DNA of 64,000 nucleotides from positions 2,604,001 through 2,668,000 of the forward strand of contig NZ_CP019646.1 of NCBI RefSeq assembly GCF_001999965.1, read 5' to 3'. Each line of letters opens with the position of its first letter. Within the stretch, counting starts at the first letter, position 1. Origin of the DNA: Limihaloglobus sulfuriphilus. Lineage in GTDB: Bacteria > Planctomycetota > Phycisphaerae > Sedimentisphaerales > Sedimentisphaeraceae. Under the pieces are notes generated by a model, which saw nothing but the letters and a program-made list of their open reading frames with translations, did no database searches and was not told the DNA's origin. The position numbers and the translations under genes were made by a program. Of this stretch, positions 42,827 through 51,725 are shown piece by piece.

Positions 42827-43846
42827 TCACGCTCGCCTGGGAAGGTGAAAACCTCCGATATGGATAAAAATTCCCGGCAGGGTGCCGGCGATCAGCAGTG
42901 CCCGCTGGGCAAAAGCTATCATAAGACCCTGCTCAATAGAGACTTCCGGCAGTGCCGCGAACATAGCCGTTACACTGCCCTCCATCAGGCCGATCCCGCC
43001 CGGACTGACCGGAACACTCGAGGCGAACCACGATAGCGGCAGAATCACATAATAATATTTGACAGGAGCCTCAACTCCGAGAGCCTTGCCAACGATGTAA
43101 ACCCCCGTGATGCAGGTTATCTGTGCCGCGGCGGAGAAAAAAAGAGCACCGCAAAGATAGGCTCGTTTGTTTGCGTATATCTTTACCGCTGCCGCAATCC
43201 GGTGAAAATACTCCTTTATAAGCGATAGACCGGATTTTATGTGGCCTCGGGAGAAAAACGCCGCCGCTGCAAGAGCCGCCGCGAGTGCCAGAGCGATAAA
43301 AACAGCCGTTCTGCCGCTCAGTGCTTCTTGCAAGCCGCTTACAGTAATTTTTTCATTGGAATAGCCCAGTTCAAATACTTCACGATTTACCAGCAGCATA
43401 CCGCCTATGCAGAAGAAAATCAACACAGCCACGCCTGCCAAACGGTCAACTACAATCGAAAAAACGGACTCAACCTTCTTTTCTGAATATTCGGTTACAT
43501 ACCACGCCCTCAAGAGGTCTCCGCCGAGACTGCTGAACAGAATATTGTTGTAAAACAGTCCTAAATACTCGATGGCAAATACTTTAGACGTTGGTATTAT
43601 TATGTCCTGCGCACGCAGAAGTACCTGCCACCGCGCCGCGAGAAACAACCCCTGAACCAGATAGAGCAGCAGCGAAAGTAAAATCACCGTAAGACTAAGC
43701 TGCGATGTGAGCTCTGCAACCCTTTCAAAATCGGTCATCAATAACAGAGCGGCTATAACGGCTATGCCGACGGCAAACCGCAGAATAGTCAACACTTGCG
43801 CCTTGATTTTTTTATTCATCAGCGTATTATTGTGTAAATAGCTCAT
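42827..43846 (-). CDS. Flippase-like membrane protein (LPG synthase TM/UPF0104 family)
   Basis: A membrane protein of about 339 residues with eight or so helices. Motifs are ARWQVLLRAQDIIIPTSKVF, YLGLFYNNILFSSLGGDLLR and VVDRLAGVAVLIF, and near the end PVSPGGIGLMEGSVTAMFAA. These mark the lysylphosphatidylglycerol synthetase transmembrane-region/UPF0104 family, linked to lipid flipping or lipid-linked glycan transport. The start is uncertain; the frame opens at 43885, but that would overlap divergent hisI, so MSYLH at 43846 or MNKK at 43819 is preferred. Confidence 0.85.
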   Translation of the reverse strand: MSYLHNNTLMNKKIKAQVLTILRFAVGIAVIAALLLMTDFERVAELTSQLSLTVILLSLLLYLVQGLFLAARWQVLLRAQDIIIPTSKVFAIEYLGLFYNNILFSSLGGDLLRAWYVTEYSEKKVESVFSIVVDRLAGVAVLIFFCIGGMLLVNREVFELGYSNEKITVSGLQEALSGRTAVFIALALAAALAAAAFFSRGHIKSGLSLIKEYFHRIAAAVKIYANKRAYLCGALFFSAAAQITCITGVYIVGKALGVEAPVKYYYVILPLSWFASSVPVSPGGIGLMEGSVTAMFAALPEVSIEQGLMIAFAQRALLIAGTLPGIFIHIGGFHLPRRA

Positions 43847-43872
43847 AAAAACAAAGAAAAAACGAGAACTAA

Positions 43873-44298
43873 ATGGCAATATCAAATAATAACACGGAAA
43901 ATATTGAGAACGGCCTTGATTTTCAGCCGCGATTCAACGCTGACGGCCTGATAACCGCTATCAGCCAGGAAGCCGATACCGGCGAGATTCTCATGGTTGC
44001 CTTTATGAACCAACAGGCTCTTGATGAGACGATAAAGACCGGAAATGCGGTGTTTTACAGCAGAAGCCGCAAGAAACTCTGGCGAAAGGGTGAACAGAGC
44101 GGCCACTTCCAGAAAGTGCTCGATATACTCGTTGACTGTGACCAGGATTGTTTGATACTCAAAGTCGAGGTTGATCAGGGCCAGTGCCATGTAGGCTACA
44201 AATCCTGTTTTTACAGAACTTTGGATAAAAACGACCCCAAGAAGCTCAGATTCAACGCAGAAAAGGTGTACGATCCGAAAGAGGCCTACGGCAAATAA
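43873..44298 (+). CDS. hisI: Phosphoribosyl-AMP cyclohydrolase
   Basis: This 141-residue enzyme opens the purine ring of phosphoribosyl-AMP, the third step of histidine synthesis. Visible motifs are AFMNQQALDETIKTGNAVFY, SRSRKKLWRKGEQSGHFQKV and the zinc cysteines in LVDCDQDCLILKVE and CHVGYKSCFYRTLD. No phosphoribosyl-ATP pyrophosphohydrolase (HisE) domain is fused. It is separate from hisB/hisC in this window. Confidence 0.96.
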   Translation: MAISNNNTENIENGLDFQPRFNADGLITAISQEADTGEILMVAFMNQQALDETIKTGNAVFYSRSRKKLWRKGEQSGHFQKVLDILVDCDQDCLILKVEVDQGQCHVGYKSCFYRTLDKNDPKKLRFNAEKVYDPKEAYGK

Positions 44299-44704
44299 TA
44301 GCAGAACCCACTGCGGCTGTTTCAGGCGGTTAAGATTTTTGTATAAGATGTTTATAATCCGGCGGATAAACGCAGGCTTTGGCAGGTTATATAAAGCGGC
44401 GTATTGTCTTGAAACAACGGAAAAAGCCGGCAGGATATTTATTTACATTATTTTTTGCAGCATTCGGCGTTTTGAGAAAATTCGTGAATTTTCTCTACGG
44501 GGGCAATTTTTGCAGTGTAAATGCAGTCTTGTCATCTCTTTTTTTTAAAAACTCTGAATAGAATTAAACCTATATCGTTAATAATTATAGACTTAGAGAT
44601 ATTTAAAGTAATATTATTTTAAATTAATTGTAATTAAGAAATCTAAATTGTATAATTATCTGCCATGAATTTACAATTGATAATTATTTTAGAAGGAATG
44701 AAAA
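44299..44704. other. Intergenic region before the modular exoprotein
   Basis: No gene was recognised. It contains dispersed-palindrome copy 4 at 44474-44495 and a long AT-rich stretch (44520-44700) with TATAAT-like words that should hold the promoter of the exoprotein gene; GAAGGAATG precedes that gene's ATG. Confidence 0.55.
44474..44495. repeat. Dispersed palindrome, copy 4 (GAGAAAATTC-GT-GAATTTTCTC)
   Basis: Perfect 10-bp arms around GT, followed by TACGG. Compared with copies 1 and 3, the C of the left arm and the matching G of the right arm have both changed to A/T, so the hairpin is preserved. Confidence 0.75.
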
Positions 44705-46645
44705 ATGAACAAGATGCTTCACTTTCTGCTGGCGGTATCAATCTTTTTGTCAATAGGTGTTTTGTATGCCGAGGACCCGGATTACGGCAGTACGTATGAC
44801 ACTGCCGAACCGATCACCGCGGACGGAACACCATTACAGGGGGTTCTCACCTCTGGCGATGAAGACTGGTTTACGTGCAGCGCCGCCGGCGTTACGATGT
44901 ACCGTGTAACCCTGACAAACCAGAACTCAAACTACAAGTATGTTAAAGCTTACCAGATAGACGAGTTCGGCGATCTGATTGAAGCCATGTATTTTAATGC
45001 TTACAACAACCAGAATTCCCAGACAATGTTTCTCCAGAGCACCTACGATATATACCTTGAGGTATATAACTCCGATGGAGTGTATTCTATAAGCATAGAG
45101 GCTATAGGGACTTATCCGGAAGACGCTCACTCTGCCAACTGCGTTGATGCCACCCCGATAGTTATCGATGACCTCGCTGTTGAGGCTACAATAACCCGCG
45201 CCGACCCTTCGCAGGGCCTGCCGCTGGATGAGGACTGGTTCGTTTTCACGCCGACCCCGCTTCACAAATACCGCATTCTGCTAACACACAGTAACAATGC
45301 CAATGTGGATTTCAAGATTTACAGCGGTGACTGCACCACTGAGCTCCGCGGCTGGGATACAGACGCCACAATCGTGTCGTGGTTTGGCGAAGATGTGAAG
45401 ATATATGTATCAGGCGATGACGACAAGCTCGGTGAATACTATACTCTTGAGGTCATAGATATGGGCGGTTATCCTGATGACCACGGCAATATCCCAGAAC
45501 AAGCTACGGGTATTACGGACGACGGCACCCAGATATACGGCAGTCTTGACTACGATGCAGATATAGGCGAAGATGAAGACTGGTTTGCCTTTACCCCGCA
45601 GGAAAACTGCCTTTATAATGTTACTCTATCTAATTCCGACTCCAACTATAAGTTCATAAAAATATTCCAGGAAGATGAATTCGGAGAGCTCATCGAGACT
45701 TACTACTTCAACAGCTACAACAAAACCAATACAAATCAGCTTTTCTTTGAAAAGAGCGGAGATGTTTACGCAATTGTGTATAACAATTCAGGCGGCTACT
45801 GGATATCATTTGACCAGGCTGGTATCTATCCGCCTGATCAATATTCGAATGACTGCGGCTCTGCAAACTCTATAATGGTAGATGAAGCACCGATCGAGGC
45901 GACCATCACCCGCGGGCCGCCGCTTGATACGGACTGGTTCGTCTTCGAGACTCAGGCGCTGCATCATTACCAGGTTAAACTGACACATTCAGCGAATTCC
46001 AACGTTGACTTCAAGATATTCAGCGGCGACTGCGGCACAGAGCTTCGCGGCTGGGATACTGATATGAATTTCGTATCCTGGTACGGCGATGACTATAAGA
46101 TTTATGTGTGCGGCGACGACAACAGGTTAGGAGAATATTACACATTGCAGGTTCTGGATATCAATTCCTATACAGATGATTACCCAAATACCTGGGACCA
46201 GGCAGCATCAATCCCCAAGGACGGCACCATGGTCGCAGGTGAAATAGAGTATATGGGCGATTTCGGCAGTGATGAGGACTGGTTTACTTTCGTTGCCGGC
46301 CAGGATGGCGATTATGTCTTCCAGCTTGAAAATCCCGATTCCAACTATAAGTATATGAAGATTTATCGGGAAGATATGCCCGGACACCTTATAGAGCTTT
46401 TATACTTCAACTGCTACAATAATCTGGCTGAAAGAACTCAGTATATAGAAGCCGGCACCTGCTACATACAGTTGTATAACTCCATGGGCGATTACCAGTT
46501 CAGCGTGCTCTCTCCTGAGCCCCGATGCGGCGATCTGGACCACCCGTATCCGCCCGGCGATGCCAACAAGGACTGCGTAACAGATATCCTCGATATCGCC
46601 CAAATGGCAACCGGCTGGCTGCAGGATAACCGCCCGGCGCAGTAA
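44705..46645 (+). CDS. Secreted five-module protein with dockerin-like C-terminus
   Basis: This 646-residue exported protein has a signal peptide (FLLAVSIFLSIGVLYA) followed by five modules, each marked by D-x-D-W-F (GDEDWF, LDEDWF, EDEDWF, LDTDWF, SDEDWF), a pattern like bacterial pre-peptidase C-terminal (PPC) domains. Modules 1, 3 and 5 share NSNYKYVKAYQIDEFGDLIE-type segments; modules 2 and 4 share SGDCTTELRGWDTD and GEYYTLEV, giving the order A-B-A-B-A. The end (GDANKDCVTDILDIAQMATG) is a single dockerin-like calcium loop with helix. It is probably a cell-surface or matrix protein; its partner is unknown. Confidence 0.85.
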   Translation: MNKMLHFLLAVSIFLSIGVLYAEDPDYGSTYDTAEPITADGTPLQGVLTSGDEDWFTCSAAGVTMYRVTLTNQNSNYKYVKAYQIDEFGDLIEAMYFNAYNNQNSQTMFLQSTYDIYLEVYNSDGVYSISIEAIGTYPEDAHSANCVDATPIVIDDLAVEATITRADPSQGLPLDEDWFVFTPTPLHKYRILLTHSNNANVDFKIYSGDCTTELRGWDTDATIVSWFGEDVKIYVSGDDDKLGEYYTLEVIDMGGYPDDHGNIPEQATGITDDGTQIYGSLDYDADIGEDEDWFAFTPQENCLYNVTLSNSDSNYKFIKIFQEDEFGELIETYYFNSYNKTNTNQLFFEKSGDVYAIVYNNSGGYWISFDQAGIYPPDQYSNDCGSANSIMVDEAPIEATITRGPPLDTDWFVFETQALHHYQVKLTHSANSNVDFKIFSGDCGTELRGWDTDMNFVSWYGDDYKIYVCGDDNRLGEYYTLQVLDINSYTDDYPNTWDQAASIPKDGTMVAGEIEYMGDFGSDEDWFTFVAGQDGDYVFQLENPDSNYKYMKIYREDMPGHLIELLYFNCYNNLAERTQYIEAGTCYIQLYNSMGDYQFSVLSPEPRCGDLDHPYPPGDANKDCVTDILDIAQMATGWLQDNRPAQ

Positions 46646-46675
46646 ACATTATTTTCTCCGAATAATTGAAACAAA

Positions 46676-46706
46676 AACGGCTCCGCTTCGGCGGGGCCGT
46701 TTTTTT
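46676..46706. terminator. Bidirectional terminator
   Basis: AACGGCTCCGC-TTCG-GCGGGGCCGTT is followed by T6 on the plus strand and by a T-run on the minus strand. It ends both the exoprotein gene and the converging glycosidase operon. Confidence 0.85.
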
Positions 46707-46745
46707 AGTAATGAATATCGTGTAATTTCTTTTTCTGTTCCAGGC

Positions 46746-48614
46746 TCATCTTTCCAGAAGCATACATATTACACCCGCGGCACAGAAACTCATGTGAGCT
46801 GTACAAACGGGGCCGTCCTTAACCCTTCCAAGTTTATACTCAACAGGGTTGAAGCACTCAAATACGCCGGGGAAATCAACCAATGTTTTGATAACTGCAT
46901 CCAGCACCTTATCAGCCAATTCACGGCAACCGGCAGAGGTGAGTCCTTTGTGTACCATGTAATTCATAAACGGCCAAACTGATCCTCGTGCGTAAACATC
47001 AGGATTAAAACATTCTTCCTTCATGGAAACGCTGGTCATTCCGCACCTGGTCAAAAATTCAGATTCGAGTACCCGGGCAACTTTTTTGATCTTATCACTA
47101 TCAAGCACACCGACATATAACGCAGGATAGATATCAGATGTTTTGATATCTACTTTTTTCAGTTCATAGGTTAACGGATAACAAAAACTATCCTTTTCGT
47201 GCCACATATTCTCCAGCATGAATTTGCGGGTGGTTTTCTGTTTTTCCTGCCAATCTTTGGCCTGGTCTTCTTGTCCCAGAACTGAAGCGAATGCTGCCAT
47301 TGCTCCTTCAAAAGAGAATTTCGCGGAATTTATACCGACTGAATAGACCGGCCCGTTATCATAGATCGGACAGTCATCCATACCGGATTCGGGGCCGTAA
47401 AAATACGGAGCTCTTTTATCGTCTATTCCCCAAAGCGGGACATTGTCATTGGGTTTTCTGCTGCTCTCAAACCACTGATAATTGAAACTGAACGATTCAT
47501 AGCACTTTTTCGCAAATACAAGATCTTTTGAAATTTTGAAAACGTCCCATGCGGCTTTGGCGACAAGAGGTATCTGGGTGATATCATCTTTTTGCTGTTC
47601 TGGCTGCATATAGCCTAAGATGGCGTGCAAAGGCATCATGCCGGATGTTTTTATAGATTTTAGTTGATCCAATATCATCCCCTGGACAAGTCCCGGATCG
47701 AAACTCATATATGCATCGGCTACGAAAGGAGATGTGTCCCAGACCCAAATCGAGGGGAATCTAAGACCGGCTATAACCCAGTCAACACCTCGTCTGTGTA
47801 CCTCATTTGAAAACAGAACGTGCCAGGACTTATAATAAACGAATTTCTCCTGTTCGTTTTTGAATTCAGGAACGGGGAGTTTTTCAACAAAATCTGACCA
47901 CTCCTTTCCAACATAGCCGGGTTTGTAAGTTTCAAGGCTTGCTGAAAGATTTAATTTAACATCAAACACATAGGTTTGGCCTGATTTGATCATTGCTTTA
48001 TGCAAAACCCGGCTGCCCTGCGAAACTACAACTTCCTGCTCGGCGAGAATTTGCTTGTTAGAGAGCAGGCTTGTCTCACTTTGAGGGTATTCGATGGAAA
48101 TTTGAAAATCTTTGTTTTCAATATACCACTCGAAAAGATAGGAAAAGTCACTTATGCCCTGGCCTGGTTTTACATCTTTTTTGTTCAGATCGTAGAAAAG
48201 CCTGGTAGATCGGCTGTCTTTTTCTACCTTCTCCAGCTTGCGGTCAGAGAGGAAATTGAATGCCAGAGTAACTTCTTTGTCCTCGTGCGCCCTGTTGCGG
48301 AGGGTGTACCGCAGCCGATAAGATTCACCGCCGGCAGCTGTCAACTCTTCTTCAAAGCTAATGAAAGGGCATATAAAATTTTTGAACTCGGTATGCATCC
48401 GCCCGGGTGAATAATCGAACTGACGGTACATTGTCGCATCATCTTTGGTTTTGACCACCTTGCCGTCAACTTCAAAATGCTTTAGCCCGATCTCATCAAG
48501 AAACGGACCTTTCAGCAGGCCGGTGTTTTGTTTGGGCAAAAGATATAAAATTGACCCGTAATTCTTAACGGGGCATGCGTTCCAGTAAGTCTTTTCTTTG
48601 AAATCATAACTCAT
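46746..48614 (-). CDS. GH63/MGH1-like glycoside hydrolase
   Basis: This 622-residue enzyme has an N-terminal beta-sandwich (1-230) and a C-terminal (alpha/alpha)6 barrel. Barrel motifs are FPSIWVWDTSPFVADAYMSF, GPESGMDDCPIYDNGPVY, which carries the likely catalytic Asp, and ARGSVWPFMNYMVHKGL. These match the trehalase-like/GH63/mannosylglycerate-hydrolase clan. No signal peptide is present, so it probably acts in the cytoplasm on an imported oligosaccharide. Its start overlaps the upstream FG-GAP gene by four bases. Confidence 0.85.
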   Translation of the reverse strand: MSYDFKEKTYWNACPVKNYGSILYLLPKQNTGLLKGPFLDEIGLKHFEVDGKVVKTKDDATMYRQFDYSPGRMHTEFKNFICPFISFEEELTAAGGESYRLRYTLRNRAHEDKEVTLAFNFLSDRKLEKVEKDSRSTRLFYDLNKKDVKPGQGISDFSYLFEWYIENKDFQISIEYPQSETSLLSNKQILAEQEVVVSQGSRVLHKAMIKSGQTYVFDVKLNLSASLETYKPGYVGKEWSDFVEKLPVPEFKNEQEKFVYYKSWHVLFSNEVHRRGVDWVIAGLRFPSIWVWDTSPFVADAYMSFDPGLVQGMILDQLKSIKTSGMMPLHAILGYMQPEQQKDDITQIPLVAKAAWDVFKISKDLVFAKKCYESFSFNYQWFESSRKPNDNVPLWGIDDKRAPYFYGPESGMDDCPIYDNGPVYSVGINSAKFSFEGAMAAFASVLGQEDQAKDWQEKQKTTRKFMLENMWHEKDSFCYPLTYELKKVDIKTSDIYPALYVGVLDSDKIKKVARVLESEFLTRCGMTSVSMKEECFNPDVYARGSVWPFMNYMVHKGLTSAGCRELADKVLDAVIKTLVDFPGVFECFNPVEYKLGRVKDGPVCTAHMSFCAAGVICMLLER

Positions 48615-51600
48615 TTTTGTTCCTCATTTTTGATTTGGATCACGGTTGGAGCCGGTCCGTCGATATAAGCTCTTGAAAAATAGAATATTCTGCCGGATTC
48701 TGAGCCGACAAACAGATCCAGGCTGCCGTCATTGTCCCAATCGACTAAAGCAGGCCCGGCGTTGTGGTTAGTCAAACGTTCTTTAACCAGATCGCCCCTG
48801 TCAACCCATAGAGGTCTTTGGTTATCTCTGGTGTTTTCATAATATCTGGCATTGACATTATCATAAACCAGGTCATAGTCGCCATCTTTATCCCAGTCTG
48901 TTATATTTATAATAGTTCTGCCCGAGCGTCCCCGAGTCGCGTTTTCAGGCCTGTTCCAAACCAGTCCCTGACTGTATGGACCGTCAATCTCAAAGATGTT
49001 TTTGCCCGGCTTCAAGATTAGTTTCCCATTTGGGTCTTCAGCCCGCAGATACAGTGCCATAGCCCCTTTATGATCCAGGGTTATATAATCGCAAAGACCG
49101 TCATTGTTCCAGTCCATCGCAACCGGCTTAGTTCGCCAAACGGTTATCAGTTCATTTCCCACCGGCTGAAACGGCAGCCAGGCCGGTTTTAACGGTTCAC
49201 CCTGCCAATCAACTTTTATGAGCTGTCCTTTCGCCAGACGAGGGGAACCTTTTCGGCCAATATTTTTAAAGAAGTGGTGTTCGCCCCTGATTCCACTCAT
49301 GATTAGATCCTTTAATCCATCGCCATCCCAGTCGGCGACTTCAGGATTATTGTATTGCCAACCCAATTCCTCAATCCCCTGCACAGAGCCGTCATCACCT
49401 GCCGGCAACCATATCGGGAAACCGCCCGCAGTCATATCTTCTCCCCACTTCCAGAGAGGCCGATCATCGCTGCCCTGGTTCTCAAAATAGACAATCGCGT
49501 TACTGGCTCCGGCAATGATATCCTTATCACCATCATCATCCCAGTCCACGAGCTTGGGAATATTGATGGCGCCGGCATCTAATATCGGCCTTACCTGCTG
49601 GAGGTAAACGGTATTTCGAAGAACAGGCATTCTGCCGGGGCCGGCAATATTTTCGACAAACCCTATACAACCCGCCTCGGAACCCCACAGAATATCCATA
49701 TCGCCATCCTGGTCCTTGTCCGCTATTTTAATTGTAACTACGGAATTGGGAATCGTTATCTCCCTGCGATCCATGGTTTTAAGACGCTTTGCAGCAGCAA
49801 ATTTTGGGGCTGTTTTTGTGCCGCCGATATTCTCGTGAAAATACATTTCGTGTGTAAAGCCTGAAGAGATGAAATCAATATCCCCGTCACAGTCCCAGTC
49901 AACGGGAATATAGCACCACTGCAGATCTACTTTATCAACAGCGATATCCTGAGGATTATTGGTATCTATTGCCGGATTTTCTTTTGTGCCGACATTTCTG
50001 TACACCCGAACGATCGGCGTGACTTCATCTTTGCCGATATTTGGAAGTTCACTTGTAATGACATCTCCCAGACCATCGCCATCCCAGTCAAACCAGAATG
50101 TCTTTATTTCCGTATCCAGCACAGGCCCTTCAAACCGGAGTTTATGAATTTTTGTAACAACCGGCTTATCATTTATAAATTCCCATTCCCACCACTCCTG
50201 ACATGAGCGGCCAAGCATCAGCAGGTCATCTTTTCCATCATGATTTATGTCAGCAATTACAGGGATAACAACTCCGGAAATGTAACCTGTCGGAGTATTA
50301 TCCCGAATAATCAGTTTAGCCGGAGCATAAATATTTTCTACACCGGTTTCATTGGAAATATTCTCATAGAAATAATGCCCTGTCATCAGATCGCTGCATT
50401 TTGGAGTTCTTACTGTACCTGAATTGAGCCAAATATCCAAATCGCCATCACCATCAATGTCTCCTACATCGAAAACACCCGCGATCGTCCCTGCCAGGTT
50501 TCCTATGCTTGTTTTTAAGCCGATCCGGAGCCTGTCACCGTTTCCTACCATAGGTATCTCAAGCGGGAAGGGTGAATCGTAAACATGATTTAGATCATAG
50601 CAGAAACTGTAGCCGGCTTCTTCGGTTCCGGCGTGAACAAATCGCAGTACCGCCTTACTTGCTGAATAGATTTCCGAGGTAACAGTAAAAGGCCTAAAGT
50701 ACTTTTTATGGCCGTCTAATTTTTCATCATAGACAACCGGCCGGCCTGTCCGGGTGTCAAACCGAACGAGACGGAAATTATTGATTGCCGCCCTTTTCCG
50801 CTGCGGCGAGAGCTTTTTCCAATCAAGGCCCAAATCAATATCGGATTTAACAGGAACATTCTGCCACTGGCTTGATTCAGGTTTTACATAAAAATTGAGT
50901 CTTTGTGAATTTTCGCTTACCCAATCAGGTTGAGCAGTAACATGAGACGGCAATTTAGGTTTCTTCGCTTTCGGTTTTATTTGAGGTTTGTCTCTGACAA
51001 GCCATTCATCGAAAATATAAACCTCGTCTATTACGCCGTCGAAATGCTCCATTTGGAAAACACGGCTCTGCTTGGAATTGGTCCCGAAAAACATATCGTA
51101 AAGCATCGCTTCGGGCATAAGGGGAAGATGAGCATCTTCTGCTGCTACCGGTTTTTGGTCATCAACTGCCAGAGCAAGTCTGCCCGGCTGCTTCCATGAG
51201 ATCATTATCTGATGCCACTGATCTTTTTGCCAGCCGGGAATATCAATATTGATATTGCTTTTCTTGTTATTATCTCCTCCGGTCATGAGCCGGAGTCTGG
51301 GCGCGGTTTTGTCATTTATCAATCGAAGCTGGATCAGATGATCTGTCCTGATCCTGATACTAAACAGTGCCTGCATCTCCCGGCCGAACTCTTGCCTGAA
51401 CCTTGGGGGGGTATAATTTGGTTTTACCCAAAAAAGAATTGTTCCTTCTTCCAGGCTGATATTTTCGTCTGTTTCGAATCTAATATACTCGTTTGGTTTG
51501 CACCATATACCCTGTCCAGTTTTACCCTCAACCGGTTTGAGCATATCATGATAGAGAGCCTTGGCAGTACCGGCGGCATAATCCGCTTCAAATTCCGGAT

Positions 51601-51700
51601 TTTCAAATGAGTTATAGAACAGTACCTGACCGCTGCAGCTCAACGCCAAAAGGGCGCAGAATAAAAGTAGAATTTGTTTGTTTGCGGGTATGCAACTCAT
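48611..51700 (-). CDS. Secreted LamG plus FG-GAP/VCBS repeat protein
   Basis: This 1029-residue exported protein has a signal peptide (ILLLFCALLALSCSG), then a concanavalin/LamG-type domain (25-230; YNSFENPEFEADYAAGT, FHQ-like MISWKQPGRLALAVDDQ, GVIDEVYIFDEWL). From about 390 many FG-GAP/VCBS repeats follow, each with D-x-D-x-D-G-D-x-D loops: DVGDIDGDGDLDIWL, DINHDGKDDLLML, DWDGDGLGDVIT, DWDDDGDKDIIAG, DWDNDGSLDLFVG. The repeats fold as a calcium-binding beta-propeller. It may bind polysaccharide at the surface. It sits between a glycosidase and a beta-helix protein in one operon. Confidence 0.88.
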   Translation of the reverse strand: MSCIPANKQILLLFCALLALSCSGQVLFYNSFENPEFEADYAAGTAKALYHDMLKPVEGKTGQGIWCKPNEYIRFETDENISLEEGTILFWVKPNYTPPRFRQEFGREMQALFSIRIRTDHLIQLRLINDKTAPRLRLMTGGDNNKKSNINIDIPGWQKDQWHQIMISWKQPGRLALAVDDQKPVAAEDAHLPLMPEAMLYDMFFGTNSKQSRVFQMEHFDGVIDEVYIFDEWLVRDKPQIKPKAKKPKLPSHVTAQPDWVSENSQRLNFYVKPESSQWQNVPVKSDIDLGLDWKKLSPQRKRAAINNFRLVRFDTRTGRPVVYDEKLDGHKKYFRPFTVTSEIYSASKAVLRFVHAGTEEAGYSFCYDLNHVYDSPFPLEIPMVGNGDRLRIGLKTSIGNLAGTIAGVFDVGDIDGDGDLDIWLNSGTVRTPKCSDLMTGHYFYENISNETGVENIYAPAKLIIRDNTPTGYISGVVIPVIADINHDGKDDLLMLGRSCQEWWEWEFINDKPVVTKIHKLRFEGPVLDTEIKTFWFDWDGDGLGDVITSELPNIGKDEVTPIVRVYRNVGTKENPAIDTNNPQDIAVDKVDLQWCYIPVDWDCDGDIDFISSGFTHEMYFHENIGGTKTAPKFAAAKRLKTMDRREITIPNSVVTIKIADKDQDGDMDILWGSEAGCIGFVENIAGPGRMPVLRNTVYLQQVRPILDAGAINIPKLVDWDDDGDKDIIAGASNAIVYFENQGSDDRPLWKWGEDMTAGGFPIWLPAGDDGSVQGIEELGWQYNNPEVADWDGDGLKDLIMSGIRGEHHFFKNIGRKGSPRLAKGQLIKVDWQGEPLKPAWLPFQPVGNELITVWRTKPVAMDWNNDGLCDYITLDHKGAMALYLRAEDPNGKLILKPGKNIFEIDGPYSQGLVWNRPENATRGRSGRTIINITDWDKDGDYDLVYDNVNARYYENTRDNQRPLWVDRGDLVKERLTNHNAGPALVDWDNDGSLDLFVGSESGRIFYFSRAYIDGPAPTVIQIKNEEQK

Positions 51701-51725
51701 GTTCTCTCCAATATAAACCAGTTTA

